DNA of 10,052 nt, taken from Thermoplasmata archaeon (GTDB lineage: Archaea > Thermoplasmatota > E2 > DHVEG-1 > B8-G13). Position numbers and translations under genes: made by a program. A model generated the notes under the pieces. The model was not told the origin of the DNA and ran no database searches. It saw only the letters and a list, made by a program, of their open reading frames with translations. The first letter of the stretch is position 1, and every line of letters begins with the position of its first letter. The stretch spans positions 1-10,052 of the forward strand of contig JAGGYP010000008.1 in the NCBI GenBank assembly GCA_021162485.1, in the 5' to 3' direction. Below are positions 1-5,886 of the stretch, piece after piece.

Positions 1-13
1 GTGATAATTCGAG

Positions 14-913
14 ATGAAGATTAGCAAAATAATATTATGTGGGTACATAGTGGTGATACTGTTATCTTCATTGTTAATAAGTGTAATGGGTGATGCTAAA
101 GGTATAAAACTGGTACCAAATAATGGAAATTTTGACATAAGGTTAACAGATGGGGATAATGGTTTTTTAAATGGATTTAAAGAACTTATAGATAATATTC
201 TAAATAATAAGGTTGAGGTTAATGAGGAAGTTGAAACTACATTGAGCAACCTTAAAGATAAAATATTAGATAAAACTGGTTTTAAAAGAGGATTGGTTAT
301 AAGTACTGTTGATGAAATTGAAGAAGGGAAAAATCTCTCTATACTTGTTACAGACTATTCAGGTGATCCCGTGGCTGGTGCTAGTGTATCTCTTGTTGGC
401 ATTCTGACTCTAAGTGAGATATATGAGACAAATGAAAGTGGCATGGTAGAAATTATCGCACCAAATATAACATCTAGCCAGGCGACTGTAATGATATTTG
501 CAGAAAAAATGTTTTATATCCCTGGTTTTAAAACCCTAAAAATAATGGATGTTGATAGAACTCTAACCATAGAAGTTGAGGATAAAATAAAAGCTGGAGA
601 AAAATTTGATGTTATCGTGAAAACATCTGATGGAAAAATTGTCGAAAATGCAACTGTTAGATTTAATGGTAAAAATCTATCAACCGATGAAAATGGTAAG
701 GTAACATTTACAGCTCCTCCAATTACGAATGATAGATACTATGAGATAACTGCGGAAAAAGAAGGTTATGAAAGCACTAAAGCTGATATAACTGTATTTG
801 GCGAAGATACAGGTTTTCTATCCTTAATAGTTGGAAATTGGATACTTATGAGTGCTATAATAGCTGTTGGGGTTATTGCTGTATTTGCTATATGGTGGTA
901 TAGACAGTTCTAA
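14..913 (+). CDS. Secreted, C-terminally membrane-anchored surface protein with two Ig/carboxypeptidase-regulatory-like repeats
   Basis: 299 residues. Residues 1-28 look like a signal peptide or signal anchor: Lys at 2 and 5, then a hydrophobic run at about 6-25. A second hydrophobic helix at about 269-296 ends in WWYRQF with one Arg, so the bulk should lie outside the cell, anchored at its C-terminus. Residues 96-180 and 183-262 resemble each other: each has a beta-rich start, a GDPVAGASV or GKIVENATV step, an N/DE-NG-type turn (NESGM, DENGK), then an AP stretch and a closing strand after GF or GY. This is the usual look of Big_1/carboxypeptidase-regulatory-like domains. Four N-glycosylation sequons (N140, N151, N212, N221) lie in this region. 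Residues 45-90 are acidic/basic and probably helical. GTGAT at 1-5, eight bases before the ATG, may be part of a Shine-Dalgarno cut by the window edge. The role is unknown; such domains are found in adhesins, S-layer-linked proteins and transporter accessory proteins. Confidence 0.8.
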   Translation: MKISKIILCGYIVVILLSSLLISVMGDAKGIKLVPNNGNFDIRLTDGDNGFLNGFKELIDNILNNKVEVNEEVETTLSNLKDKILDKTGFKRGLVISTVDEIEEGKNLSILVTDYSGDPVAGASVSLVGILTLSEIYETNESGMVEIIAPNITSSQATVMIFAEKMFYIPGFKTLKIMDVDRTLTIEVEDKIKAGEKFDVIVKTSDGKIVENATVRFNGKNLSTDENGKVTFTAPPITNDRYYEITAEKEGYESTKADITVFGEDTGFLSLIVGNWILMSAIIAVGVIAVFAIWWYRQF

Positions 914-923
914 ACAATTAATA

Positions 924-1916
924 TTATTCTACTAAGTTTAATCCCAAACCTTTTGCATATTTTATTGCCTCATTGAATTCTTCTATGTTTAAAGATCTTG
1001 AGATATCATCATAGCTAGGGGCTTTGAACTCCGGCCTGTATTGTGGCATTACATTTACAACTGCATATGGAGTGTTTTCTTTTATCCATTCTAATATTGG
1101 TTTTGTACAGCATTCCACATGGTTTGGTAAAACTAGATGCCTGATTATCATTTCTGCTTGTTTATATGCTATCTTGTGATTTCTTTCTATAATCTCTGTA
1201 TAATTTTCAACCATAGAAAGACGTTTTGCACAAGCATCTTTACCATACTTAAAATCTGTGAGATAGAGATCTATTATTCCATCTAACAACTTCATTGTCT
1301 CGAGTGAACAATACATGTTAGAATTCCAGATTTGTGGAATGTTTACATTACAATATTTTAGAACTCTCAATATATACGGTAGATTTGGTATAGGATCTCC
1401 TCCCACCCAGTTTACATTTTTTGCACCATTTTTGTATCTATATTCTATCATCTCAGCAAGTCTCTCTGGCTCTATATAGACTCCTGAATATGGGTTCTGA
1501 CTGATATCCCAGTTTTGACAAAATACACAATGAAATGGACATCCACTAAAGAATATCGTGTAAGAAGGAATAAGCATATACTCCTCTCCAATATGAAGAA
1601 ACTCTGATGACACTCTGCTTTCTTTTACCCCACAATTACCCACTTTTTTTCTTCTATCAACCTTGCATTTTCTTTCACAAAAAATGCATTTTTGAAATAT
1701 TCTATCTGCTAATTCTATTTTTAAATCTAAAAGAGATTTCTCTGATTTGACCTCTTCTATTTTCATTTTTTTGATAGCTACATCATGTATTTCCCATAGT
1801 TTATTTGTTGATTCATTAGAGTCAAACTCTGCAGATACATGTTTGCAAAGAATATATTTTGCAATGCTTTTGTTTTCCAGGATATCATAGTAGTGTGAAA
1901 GCAATGGTTTCATCAT
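924..1916 (-). CDS. Radical SAM protein, PflX family (COG1313, PflA-like)
   Basis: 330 residues from the ATG at 1916. A TTG at 1925, six bases after AGGGG, is an alternative start adding three residues. The radical SAM cluster motif C-x3-C-x2-C is C126, C130, C133 within FFSGCPFHCVFCQNWDIS, and the following QNWDIS is typical of PflX-type proteins. GGD at 172-174 (VGGDPIPNL) takes the place of the usual GGE and helps bind SAM. A second Cys group, C77-x2-C80-x3-C84-x10-C95, precedes the core and resembles the amino-terminal cysteine region usual in this family, perhaps a metal or extra Fe-S site. HIGEE at about 108-112 is also a family feature. The first 70 or so residues are a charged extension with no recognised domain. 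Family members are often named pyruvate formate-lyase activating enzyme-like, but no glycyl radical enzyme lies nearby, so the substrate is unknown. It is probably last in an operon behind the MBL and DUF429 genes, 24 bases after the MBL stop (15 if TTG is the start). It converges with the surface-protein gene across 10 bases. Confidence 0.88.
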   Translation of the reverse strand: MMKPLLSHYYDILENKSIAKYILCKHVSAEFDSNESTNKLWEIHDVAIKKMKIEEVKSEKSLLDLKIELADRIFQKCIFCERKCKVDRRKKVGNCGVKESRVSSEFLHIGEEYMLIPSYTIFFSGCPFHCVFCQNWDISQNPYSGVYIEPERLAEMIEYRYKNGAKNVNWVGGDPIPNLPYILRVLKYCNVNIPQIWNSNMYCSLETMKLLDGIIDLYLTDFKYGKDACAKRLSMVENYTEIIERNHKIAYKQAEMIIRHLVLPNHVECCTKPILEWIKENTPYAVVNVMPQYRPEFKAPSYDDISRSLNIEEFNEAIKYAKGLGLNLVE

Positions 1917-1940
1917 GATAAACAAATGTTTCCCCTAGTT

Positions 1941-2714
1941 TTATATGTTTTCTAAATCAATTTTCATACCATCATTAGCAGCAATAATCTTTAACCCCAG
2001 TTTTTTAGACAAAGCTTCGGCTATTTCCCATGGTTTTTCCTTGAGCATGGTCATGCCAAAATGTGTGAGTATAGCTAGTTTAGGCTTGTTTTCCTCTATA
2101 ATCCTTTCAGCATCAGCAAGGCATAGATGGTCAACGTTTTTCATTGGTTTGAAACGAACCACGTTTATGATTAATATCTCTCCTCTGTAAAATTTTTCTA
2201 AGCCATCAAAATATCTTGTATCAGAAATTATAGAAAGGACATTTTTTTCTCTTTTATTTTTAAAATTTAATCCATAGGTTTCTACACCGTGAATATGCCT
2301 TATTGGTGTTTCAAAAGTAACATTTTTGATTTGATATGTTCCTTTTTCATGGAGTAACTTTATGTCTTCCACCATATCTCGGATATATTTCAATACTATT
2401 GGATCATCTCCTTCTAAGGCATCTCTTGGAGCGTATAATGTTCCTTTTTTCTTAAAACCACCATTAGTCATAGCTTCTATCATAACATTTACATCATTTG
2501 AATGATCCAAGTGGCGATGTGTTAAAATAATTGCATCTAACTCTGTTGGATCAAGTCTGGGTTTGCTGGAATTACATTTTACTAGGCAACCTGGACCTGG
2601 ATCAATCAAGATGTTTGTATCCTCTATATTAACCCATAACCCTCCAGATGCTCTTAATTGTTTGATAACAACAAAACGAGCGCCAGCTGTTCCAAGGAAT
2701 TTAACCCATGCCAT
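1941..2714 (-). CDS. MBL-fold metallohydrolase
   Basis: 257 residues from the ATG at 2714. The metal-binding signature HxHxDH is H66, H68, D70, H71 (THRHLDHSND). Further likely ligands are H142 (HIHG), D165 (ISDTR) and H218 (LTHFGM). The fold start is visible as FLGTAGAR, then ASGGLWV and LIDPGPG. This is a complete two-metal hydrolase domain of the RNase Z/PhnP-like branch (COG1234/1235). I do not see a tRNase Z exosite insertion, so I would not call it tRNA 3' processing. The substrate is unknown; a phosphodiester or nucleotide-type substrate is likely for this branch. A GTG at 2723 overlaps the DUF429 stop (GTGA) and could be the start, adding three residues. I prefer the ATG because GTGAT at 2723-2719 then works as a Shine-Dalgarno four bases upstream. 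Either way it is translationally tied to the DUF429 gene and is the middle gene of the operon. Confidence 0.88.
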   Translation of the reverse strand: MAWVKFLGTAGARFVVIKQLRASGGLWVNIEDTNILIDPGPGCLVKCNSSKPRLDPTELDAIILTHRHLDHSNDVNVMIEAMTNGGFKKKGTLYAPRDALEGDDPIVLKYIRDMVEDIKLLHEKGTYQIKNVTFETPIRHIHGVETYGLNFKNKREKNVLSIISDTRYFDGLEKFYRGEILIINVVRFKPMKNVDHLCLADAERIIEENKPKLAILTHFGMTMLKEKPWEIAEALSKKLGLKIIAANDGMKIDLENI

Positions 2715-2718
2715 GATT

Positions 2719-2723
2719 ATCAC
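2719..2723 (-). promoter_or_regulatory. Shine-Dalgarno (GTGAT) deciding the MBL gene start
   Basis: GTGAT on the minus strand, four bases before the ATG at 2714, matches the GGTGAT part of the archaeal Shine-Dalgarno. It contains the TGA stop of the upstream DUF429 gene, so the same bases end one gene and recruit ribosomes for the next. The GTG itself is the competing start. Confidence 0.45.
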
Positions 2724-3271
2724 AATTGGTTTTTATTAATGGTTTTTGGTAATATTATTTTTCCCTCGTTATCTCCAACTTCTATGGTCTCCCCTTGTAA
2801 AAATAATTTCCCTGTTAGAGCACAGAGGTAAGCATCCAGCTCATGTTTGTTTTTAGGTTCAATATCTAGAACATCTGCTGTCTTGTTATACTCTTTGTTG
2901 TAGATTCCTAATATTTTCGCAGTTGCTGTAGGAAAAACTTCTATAACTTTATATCCTTTGAGTTTAAGCTTTCTTGATAAATTAGATGCTCTTATAGAAA
3001 GATATTTTATACTTTTCATAGTTGGAGGCATAGCACCATATTTTTTAAGCAGCTTGTCAGCTAATCTCAGTTTAGGCTTGCTATCATCTCTCATCAATGG
3101 AGCATCTATAGCTAAAATAGTTTTATCAGGTGGATAAATTGAAATTTCTCTTAATATCTCTTCATCGGAATACAAGGTTTTCAAGGATATTTCCATGTTA
3201 TCAATTTTTAATATGCATATTCCCGTGGGATTACAAGGTTTGCCAGCTAGGTCTATACCAATAGATATCAT
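2720..3271 (-). CDS. DUF429 family protein (RNase H-fold predicted nuclease, COG2410)
   Basis: 183 residues. The family's conserved acidic motifs are in order: GIDLAG at 5-10 (D7), LAIDAP at 53-58 (D56), R69-x2-D72, IEVFPTAT at 110-117 (E111) and KHELDAYLCALTG at 142-154 (D146), with a closing GKIILP at 170-175. These acidic residues fit a metal-dependent RNase H-like active site (D7, D56, E111, D146), which is the basis for calling the family a predicted nuclease; biochemical proof is not known to me. Length is slightly short for the family, and no domain is missing. The ATG at 3271 has no Shine-Dalgarno (the upstream bases read TTAAAATCAG), so the transcript is probably leaderless or has a short leader. 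It is the first gene of the operon with the MBL and PflX genes, and divergent from the alkyltransferase-EndoV gene. Whether it acts with the MBL protein on one nucleic-acid substrate is inference. Confidence 0.85.
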   Translation of the reverse strand: MISIGIDLAGKPCNPTGICILKIDNMEISLKTLYSDEEILREISIYPPDKTILAIDAPLMRDDSKPKLRLADKLLKKYGAMPPTMKSIKYLSIRASNLSRKLKLKGYKVIEVFPTATAKILGIYNKEYNKTADVLDIEPKNKHELDAYLCALTGKLFLQGETIEVGDNEGKIILPKTINKNQL

Positions 3272-3320
3272 CTGATTTTAAGGAAAATGTTTTCATTAGG
3301 TAAATATTTTTAGTTTTCAT
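3272..3320. promoter_or_regulatory. Divergent promoter region between DUF429 operon and AGT-EndoV gene
   Basis: This 49-base AT-rich gap must hold both promoters. For the minus operon, TAAAAATATTT (3312-3302) is the best TATA-like box, about 36 bases before the start codon. For the plus gene the best candidate is GATTTTAAGG (3274-3283), which would give a short leader. Neither start codon has a Shine-Dalgarno. The two TATA candidates sit close enough for initiation complexes to compete; that is inference. Confidence 0.35.
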
Positions 3321-4277
3321 ATGTTTGATTTCTTCGAGGAGGTATACAAGCTTACACGACAGATACCAAGTGGTAAAATATCTACATATGGTGCTATAGC
3401 AAAAGCTCTTGGGGATATAGTAGCAGCAAGAGCTGTAGGTGTTGCATTAAACTTGAATCCTGATCCTGAGTATACACCCTGTTATAAGATTGTGAACTCA
3501 GATGGTACTCTTGGCGGATTTGGTCTGGGAATAGAAGATAAGATTAGAAGATTACAGAAAGATGGCATTAAAATCAGGGATGGTAAGATACTGGATTTTG
3601 AAAAAGTATTGTTTGAAGATTTTAGAACAAATTACCCCCTTAAGAAACTTAGAAAGGAACAAATTGAACTGAGTAAAAAAATTATTTTGAAGGATAATGT
3701 TGGAGGAATTGAGACTATAGCAGGAATCGATGTAGCATATTCTAAGATAAATAGCAGGAAAGCATGTGGAGCCTATGTAATAATGGATGTAAAAAACAAG
3801 GAGATTATCGAATACAACATCATCAAAATGGATACAAGCTTTCCATATGTTCCAACATATTTGGCATACAGAGAATTGCCGATAATAGAAGAATTGTTTA
3901 ATAAAATGAGGGAAAAACCAGATGTTATTATGATAGATGGGAACGGCATACTACACCCATATGGCATTGGGATAGCCTCTCATGCTGGTATAATATTGGA
4001 TATTCCAACTATAGGTGTAGCGAAGGGTCTTTTGTATGGAAGAGAATCAAAAGAAAGTTTTGCAGATAATATTAATAAAATTGTTGATAACAAAGGAAAA
4101 ACCATTGGTTTTTCTGTGAAAGCTAATGAAAGAGTTAAACCTGTGTTTGTGTCGCCAGGGTATAAAATATCATTTGATAAAACACTTGAAGTTGTTAAAA
4201 AAGTACATAAATATAGAATACCAGAGCCTATAAGACAAGCTCACATGTTGGCAAAAAAGTATATAAAATCATTGTAA
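3321..4277 (+). CDS. nfi: Fusion of alkylguanine-DNA alkyltransferase C-terminal domain and endonuclease V
   Basis: 318 residues in two domains. Residues 1-95 are the C-terminal, DNA-binding half of O6-alkylguanine-DNA alkyltransferase: IPSGKISTYG, the arginine-finger motif RAVG (R37), the hinge Asn region NLNP, and PCYKIV with the acceptor Cys at C54. The usual catalytic motif is PCHRV; here His is Tyr55 and Arg is Lys56. The Glu of the usual LLxxEG appears as D81 (LQKDGI). Residues about 107-318 are endonuclease V: GIDVAY (D137), FPYVPTYLAYRE (E185), MIDGNGILHPYGIGIASH (D206), GVAKG (K235) and a late His (RQAHMLA, H308), so the metal-binding and catalytic residues are all present. EndoV cuts DNA one phosphodiester 3' of inosine and other deaminated bases. 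The first domain should take alkyl groups from O6-alkylguanine. This architecture, without the amino-terminal AGT domain, is known from Ferroplasma. It starts at the first ATG, probably leaderless, and overlaps the convergent dtdA by 9 bases. Confidence 0.93.
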   Translation: MFDFFEEVYKLTRQIPSGKISTYGAIAKALGDIVAARAVGVALNLNPDPEYTPCYKIVNSDGTLGGFGLGIEDKIRRLQKDGIKIRDGKILDFEKVLFEDFRTNYPLKKLRKEQIELSKKIILKDNVGGIETIAGIDVAYSKINSRKACGAYVIMDVKNKEIIEYNIIKMDTSFPYVPTYLAYRELPIIEELFNKMREKPDVIMIDGNGILHPYGIGIASHAGIILDIPTIGVAKGLLYGRESKESFADNINKIVDNKGKTIGFSVKANERVKPVFVSPGYKISFDKTLEVVKKVHKYRIPEPIRQAHMLAKKYIKSL

Positions 4278-5147
4278 AGGTTCAAAATCTTTTGTTCTAA
4301 AGATTTTTATACCATTCATTTCCAAAATATTTTCAAACCAATGTACCTTGCTCTTTTTCATTGATTTTCTATGAATATAAGCCCCATCTGCTCCTGATGT
4401 GGCTTTAAATGCTGCTAAAACCATTTCTTCATCTATGTTGCCAGCTTCAATTTGGTAACTTGGTATCATGTGACCAAAAGCGGCTTTTCTGCTCAGAGCA
4501 AGTTCTGTGAATCTAGGGGCATAATGTCCGCCACCTATGCCTATAACGATTTTGTTATCTGAAAGAAGATTTTCATCGCTAGTATAAGCTTCTAAAGCTT
4601 TTATCAATGATTTAGCAATTATTTTGCCAGGTAAGGGGTTTCTCCACTCGTCCTCAGTACTACCAATTTCTACAAACATAGCTGGAACTTCTAGATATGG
4701 ACCATGATGAGTCACTTCAAAACATACATCATGATAGAGTTTTTCCTCCTTTGCACTCTTATTTAACACCCTCAACAAGTAAGTCATGAGTCTTGGCATA
4801 GCGGTAACCAATGTTCTAGGTTTTCCGCCGAATTTTGCTTCTCCATAGTTGCCAAGTGGATGAGTTGTTAAAGTTGGTTCACCTGTTTTACTTCTATGTC
4901 TAGAGACAACAATTATCTCATCTGGTTGGATTTTTAATTTCTCTTTTATCTCTTTGTCTAAATTTTCATGACGTATGTGTCTATCATTTATTGTTGCCAA
5001 AAACACATTAGCTAGATTTTCATTAAAATAGACAGGGTTATCATAAAACTGTTTATCTAATGTAGTCCATTTAGATTGTTTGAGCAAATTATTTTTTATA
5101 TTGGTACTCGCAGGGTCCTCATTTGAAGAAATAACAAAGATACTCAT
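4269..5147 (-). CDS. dtdA: D-aminoacyl-tRNA deacylase, archaeal/plant type (DtdA, GEK1 family)
   Basis: 292 residues, full length for the family. It hydrolyses D-aminoacyl-tRNA to free D-amino acid and tRNA, keeping D-residues out of protein; it is unrelated in fold to bacterial DTD1. Conserved family blocks are visible in order: VVSRHRSKTGEPTLTTHPLGNYG at 80-102 (given here as markers S82, H84, T94, H96, N100), VTHHGPYLEVP at 145-155, FVEIGSTEDEW at 158-168, and the glycine/histidine block GIGGGHYAPRFT at 203-214. These His residues are the likely zinc-binding and catalytic ones in this metalloenzyme. The ATG at 5147 follows TTGTATTTAG with no Shine-Dalgarno, which suggests a leaderless message. 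It lies 100 bases downstream of the tRNA-Arg gene on the same strand and overlaps the 3' end of the alkyltransferase-EndoV gene by 9 bases, convergently. Confidence 0.95.
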   Translation of the reverse strand: MSIFVISSNEDPASTNIKNNLLKQSKWTTLDKQFYDNPVYFNENLANVFLATINDRHIRHENLDKEIKEKLKIQPDEIIVVSRHRSKTGEPTLTTHPLGNYGEAKFGGKPRTLVTAMPRLMTYLLRVLNKSAKEEKLYHDVCFEVTHHGPYLEVPAMFVEIGSTEDEWRNPLPGKIIAKSLIKALEAYTSDENLLSDNKIVIGIGGGHYAPRFTELALSRKAAFGHMIPSYQIEAGNIDEEMVLAAFKATSGADGAYIHRKSMKKSKVHWFENILEMNGIKIFRTKDFEPLQ

Positions 5148-5172
5148 CTAAATACAAAATAGAATTTGATAA

Positions 5173-5179
5173 TAATAAA
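5173..5179 (-). promoter_or_regulatory. Candidate TATA box for dtdA
   Basis: TTTATTA on the minus strand is centred about 29 bases before the dtdA ATG, the right distance for a leaderless archaeal transcript. The whole gap is AT-rich, so the match alone is weak evidence. Confidence 0.35.
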
Positions 5180-5205
5180 CTCTTCTTTTATTAAAAAATG
5201 AAGAG
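5180..5205 (-). other. Inverted repeat between tRNA-Arg and dtdA
   Basis: CTCTTC at 5180-5185 pairs with GAAGAG at 5200-5205. TTTT (5186-5189) and AAAA (5195-5198) extend the stem past a single bulged base, leaving a loop of about five bases. It lies 43 bases downstream of the tRNA 3' end and just upstream of the dtdA TATA candidate. It could end tRNA transcription, be a processing site, or bind a regulator near the dtdA promoter. The AT-rich inner part makes chance pairing easy. Confidence 0.4.
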
Positions 5206-5247
5206 ATGCGATATATTAAATAATATATTTTTATTTTAAAATTAATA

Positions 5248-5321
5248 TGCCCGCACCGGGATTCGAACCCGGGTAGAAGGCTCCGCAGGCCTTCAGGATA
5301 TCCAAACTACCTCATGCGGGC
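5248..5321 (-). tRNA. tRNA-Arg (anticodon GCG)
   Basis: 74 bases with a full cloverleaf. The acceptor stem GCCCGCA/TGCGGGC has 7 of 7 pairs. T8 and G9 follow, then a D arm with three good pairs (AGG/CCT) plus a T-T mismatch and GG in the loop. The anticodon stem AAGGC/GCCTT encloses loop CTGCGGA, giving anticodon GCG and reading CGC/CGU. The variable loop is short (CTAC). The T stem CCGGG/CCCGG encloses TTCGAAT. The discriminator is A and CCA is not encoded. No intron is present. About 62% G+C, far above the surroundings. Position 37 is G and position 36 is G, so it is not expected to carry the t6A made by the KEOPS complex whose subunit is encoded just upstream. Confidence 0.97.
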
Positions 5322-5346
5322 TTATAAAATCCAAAAACAAATCTAG

Positions 5347-5354
5347 TTTTAAAA
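5347..5354 (-). promoter_or_regulatory. Candidate TATA box for tRNA-Arg
   Basis: TTTTAAAA is centred about 29 bases before the first tRNA base and abuts the cgi121 stop codon. The spacing fits an archaeal promoter with a start two or three bases before the mature 5' end, so the tRNA could be transcribed on its own as well as by read-through from hel308-cgi121. Confidence 0.4.
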
Positions 5355-5885
5355 CTATTTCAATATATCCACCATTGCCACTTTTTCAAGAACAAGTTTT
5401 TCGTATCTACCCTCTCCTACTGTGTCAAGCTCGTTTTTGGATATACCAAATCTCTCCAGTACTTTTTTATCACCCTTCAACACGCTATCATCTCTAAACA
5501 AGTGAAGCTCCTCTAGCATCTTATCTACTTCTTCATCCGATATTTTTCCTTTAGCATCTTTTATATCTACAACATCATCCACAATTACAAAAACAAAACC
5601 TTTAGAATTATCTTTTACCCCGATTTTCTCAATCGCATTTTTTATCTGTCTTTCACCAGCTGCATAAAGTAAAATTTCCATAGCTAAAGATTTCATAGAA
5701 TTTGTTCCCCTTCTAACTGCTCTGATAGCATGTTGAGCTGCAGAATATAGATGATTAAAACCATATACAAGATCAGCATCAACCACCTGAATAGCAACAT
5801 TGAATGACTTACTGTACTCCTCTACTTTTCTGATGAAGTTATCTCTGCTTTTAACTTTTCCTTTCACTCCAACTACTCTTATCAT
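5355..5885 (-). CDS. cgi121: KEOPS complex subunit Cgi121
   Basis: 176 residues. Cgi121 binds Bud32 in the KEOPS complex (Kae1, Bud32, Pcc1, Cgi121), which makes N6-threonylcarbamoyl-adenosine at position 37 of tRNAs reading ANN codons; Cgi121 binds the tRNA 3' end and activates the complex. Family marks are NHLYSAAQHAIRA at 44-56 and the highly conserved YAAGERQI at 74-81 (tail of a central helix), followed by the strand FVFVIVDD at 97-104. The ATG is one base after the hel308 TAG, so the two genes are co-transcribed and probably translationally coupled. An AGGT at the end of hel308 is the only Shine-Dalgarno-like sequence. The pairing of cgi121 with hel308 is, as I recall, common in archaea. 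No other KEOPS gene lies in the window. Confidence 0.93.
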   Translation of the reverse strand: MIRVVGVKGKVKSRDNFIRKVEEYSKSFNVAIQVVDADLVYGFNHLYSAAQHAIRAVRRGTNSMKSLAMEILLYAAGERQIKNAIEKIGVKDNSKGFVFVIVDDVVDIKDAKGKISDEEVDKMLEELHLFRDDSVLKGDKKVLERFGISKNELDTVGEGRYEKLVLEKVAMVDILK

Positions 5886-5886
5886 A

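Noticed and set aside
924-1916. Pyruvate formate-lyase activating enzyme
   Set aside because: The COG1313-type sequence and lack of any glycyl radical enzyme in the window do not support that specific function.
1941-2714. MBL protein as tRNase Z
   Set aside because: The HxHxDH core is shared by the superfamily, but I see no exosite insertion or other RNase Z-specific motif.
3336-3343. GAGGAGGT, a perfect Shine-Dalgarno-like sequence inside the alkyltransferase-EndoV gene
   Set aside because: No ATG, GTG or TTG follows at a usable distance. The bases encode Glu-Glu-Val at the start of the AGT domain, whose conserved IPSGK motif needs the upstream start.
5248-5321. tRNA-Arg as a t6A substrate that explains the adjacent KEOPS gene
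   Set aside because: t6A is placed on A37 of tRNAs with U36. This tRNA has G36 and G37.
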